The notes beneath the pieces were generated by a model. That model saw nothing but the letters and a program-made list of their open reading frames with translations, ran no database searches and was not told where the DNA came from. Of a stretch of DNA of 64,000 nt, positions 62,594 through 64,000 are shown one piece after another. The stretch is from Corticibacter populi (GTDB lineage: Bacteria; Pseudomonadota; Gammaproteobacteria; Burkholderiales; Burkholderiaceae_C): NCBI RefSeq assembly GCF_004217315.1, contig NZ_SGWR01000005.1:124001-188000 (forward strand), in the 5' to 3' direction. The position numbers were made by a program, and so were the translations under genes. Numbering within the stretch: position 1 is the first letter of the stretch; each line of letters starts with the position of its first letter.

Positions 62594-63247
62594 ATGTCAT
62601 CGATCCCACCTTCATCGTCACGAGCCCGGCCGTCGAACGGCCTGTTCGACAGCTGGCTGACCCTCACGCCCCAAGGTGTCCTGCAGGCCTTCGGCTCGGC
62701 CGAGCCAAATGAGCTGCAGCTGGCCCTGCAATCGCTGTTGCGCAAGGAACTGGCCGTGAGCAAGAGCGAGTGGAGCATTTCGACGCGCCACAATGCCTAC
62801 CTCGAACAGGCGCGCGATCAGCAATGGGTGCAGGTGCTGTCGGCGCCGGTCAACGGCCCGGATACGCGCCTGTCGGACTTCATCCGCCACGTCATCGCGC
62901 CGCTCTCGGGCGAGCGCCGCGCGGTGCTCGCTTCCGAGAGCGGTTTCTGCCTTGATCGCGTGGGCGTTGAGCAGGACGAGGCCGAGGCGCTCAGTGCCGC
63001 CGCTGCCGACTTCTCCGAATATGCGCGGCGTCAGGCGCGTCGTGGCTGGCAGGGCGCGAGCCGCTATGTGTCCTTCTTCGACGATCCGCAGCTGCTGCTG
63101 CCGAGCTGGTCGTTCGTGCCGATCTGGGTCGATGGCGCCGGCTACTGGATCATCATCGGTGACGAGCCCCTGCTCAACAACCTGGCACTGGTCGAGTTGG
63201 TCTGGGGCATCTGCCTGGCCGGCAAGCGCTTCCTGCCGGATTTCTGA
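62594..63247 (+). CDS. Possible second roadblock-like protein, function unknown
   Basis: A 217-residue cytoplasmic protein without signal or membrane segments. The stretch RAVLASESGFCLDRVGVEQD followed by an Ala-rich helix (SAAAADFSEYARRQARRG) and a strand-rich end (SFVPIWVDGAGYWIIIGDEP, LNNLALVELVWGI) resembles a roadblock/LC7 fold, but similarity is weak and the call is a guess from pattern. Its TGA stop shares its last base with element copy C, so the element sits immediately after the operon. Confidence 0.65.
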   Translation: MSSIPPSSSRARPSNGLFDSWLTLTPQGVLQAFGSAEPNELQLALQSLLRKELAVSKSEWSISTRHNAYLEQARDQQWVQVLSAPVNGPDTRLSDFIRHVIAPLSGERRAVLASESGFCLDRVGVEQDEAEALSAAAADFSEYARRQARRGWQGASRYVSFFDDPQLLLPSWSFVPIWVDGAGYWIIIGDEPLLNNLALVELVWGICLAGKRFLPDF

Positions 63248-63479
63248 GAACCTGTTTACGATCTTTTCATGGGTCACGTTGTCCCGACAGGCGATGCGAT
63301 GCAAGGCGCAAACCGCAGTCGGGCCGGTGGCCCGGCGAGGATTTGTCACGTCGCAGCGCGCGCCTGCCGGGACAACCCGAAGGGCGGGAGGTCAAAAACG
63401 CACCGAGCGGCGTTGCCCGCCTTGCCCACTGCATTTTTGACCTTCCGCGTGACCCATGAAAAGATCGCAAACAGGTTCT
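63247..63479 (+). repeat. Inverted-repeat-ended element, copy C
   Basis: A 233-bp element, same orientation as copy B, with AGAACCTGTT and AACAGGTTCT ends and about 33-bp terminal inverted repeats. It lacks the 36 bp present in copy B between CTTGCCC repeats. The first base is the last base of the stop codon of the preceding gene, as in copy A. A short fragment resembling the end (GTGAACAGGTCCTGA) recurs at about 63540. Confidence 0.88.
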
Positions 63480-63499
63480 GAGCACATCGATGCGCATGG

Positions 63500-63525
63500 A
63501 AAAGGCCGCTTTCCAGCGGCCTTTT
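63500..63525. terminator. Bidirectional rho-independent terminator
   Basis: Perfect 11-bp stem AAAAGGCCGCT / AGCGGCCTTTT with loop TTCC and U-tracts in both directions. It lies between the roadblock/PAS operon (+) and the nitroreductase gene (-), after element copy C. Confidence 0.92.
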
Positions 63526-63571
63526 CTTCGGAGATCGGCGTGAACAGGTCCTGAGGGACTGGGTGTCCGGC

Positions 63572-64000
63572 TCAATCGCGGAAGGTGCGGAAGCGGATCG
63601 CGTCGTCGATGTAGGTCTTCTCGCCAAACGGCTTCTCGTTCGAGCCGAACGGCATCTGCGCACGCAGCTTCCAGGCTGGCGGAAGATTCCAGGTGCGCGT
63701 GACTTCGGCGTCGATCAGCGGGTTGTAATGCTGCAGGCTGGCACCGATGCCGGCCTCGGCCAGCGCCGTCCACACCGCCAGTTGGGCCATGCCGGCCGAA
63801 TGCTCGGAGAACACCGGAAAGTGCTCTGCGTAGAGCGCATATTTTTCCTGCAGGTCACGGATGGTCTCGCCATCCTCGAAGAACAGCACGGTGCCGGCTC
63901 CGGCGGCAAAGCCGTCGAGCTTCTTGTCGGTCGAGCCGAACTGGTCGGCCGGCACCAGCGGGCGCAGCGTCTCGCGCACGATGTTCCACAGCTTCACGCT
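63572..64000 (-). CDS. Nitroreductase family protein (5' end outside window)
   Basis: About 143 C-terminal residues of an FMN-dependent nitroreductase of the HBN1/Frm2-like group, usual length about 200. Seen: LWNIVRETLRPLVPADQF, VLFFEDGETIRDLQEKYALYA, EHSAGMAQLAVWTALAEAGI and GASLQHYNPLID. The frame stays open to base 64000, so the N-terminal about 60 residues, including the first FMN-binding segment, lie to the right of the window; a Met at 63997 is internal, not the start. Relatives are linked to lipid or oxidative stress responses; here monocistronic as far as visible, facing a strong terminator. Confidence 0.88.
   Translation of the reverse strand, partial: SVKLWNIVRETLRPLVPADQFGSTDKKLDGFAAGAGTVLFFEDGETIRDLQEKYALYAEHFPVFSEHSAGMAQLAVWTALAEAGIGASLQHYNPLIDAEVTRTWNLPPAWKLRAQMPFGSNEKPFGEKTYIDDAIRFRTFRD

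Overview
The window is a 64-kb, gene-dense, GC-rich chromosomal segment. Gene content fits a Gram-negative betaproteobacterium, most likely Burkholderiales: LPS Kdo transferase, outer-membrane TonB receptor, periplasmic glucan genes opgGH, a 2-methylcitrate operon of the AcnD/PrpF type, class II fumarase and a Wzy-type exopolysaccharide cluster. The genus cannot be told from sequence alone. No rRNA, tRNA, CRISPR array, transposase or phage gene was seen; the only mobile-looking DNA is a small family of inverted-repeat-ended elements (three copies).

Left part (1-12.7 kb): the end of a flavin/iron-sulfur amine oxidoreductase operon with a RidA protein; fumC with a Fur-box-like site upstream, divergent from algC and waaA; a heme-type TonB receptor followed by an unusual HemS-like protein carrying a lipoprotein signal, facing a YncE-like beta-propeller lipoprotein; then acireductone dioxygenase. 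Next (12.8-25.7 kb): a DEAD-box helicase with a long structured leader, a GntR regulator with a 3-hydroxyacyl-CoA dehydrogenase, an AtoE-type transporter and fumarylacetoacetase, followed by housekeeping genes (orn, a YcaQ-like glycosylase, an M48 protease, rsgA, an alcohol dehydrogenase).

Centre (26-45.3 kb): opgG-opgH (+) converge on a tightly packed minus-strand exopolysaccharide operon of twelve genes: priming transferase, GDP-mannose synthesis enzyme, GT2, Wza-like lipoprotein, Wzc-like co-polymerase without an intact kinase P-loop, three GT4 transferases, a PslG-like secreted hydrolase, a Wzy-like polymerase, a hexapeptide acyltransferase and a MurJ-type flippase. AlgC, encoded far to the left, would supply mannose-1-phosphate.

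Right part (45.4-64 kb): an LplT-PlsC fusion, a ceramidase-like membrane protein, an HTH regulator, a uracil-DNA-glycosylase-like protein, a nucleoside deoxyribosyltransferase-like protein and the propionate operon prpC-acnD-prpF-prpB-like-prpD, which encodes both known methylcitrate dehydratase routes. Last comes the most unusual block: a YjiK-like protein, then roadblock/LC7, Aer-like PAS, signal-less PhnD-like binding protein and two unrecognised proteins. Two direct copies of the inverted-repeat element (58581-58849 and 63247-63479) bracket this block exactly. A partial nitroreductase gene runs off the right edge.
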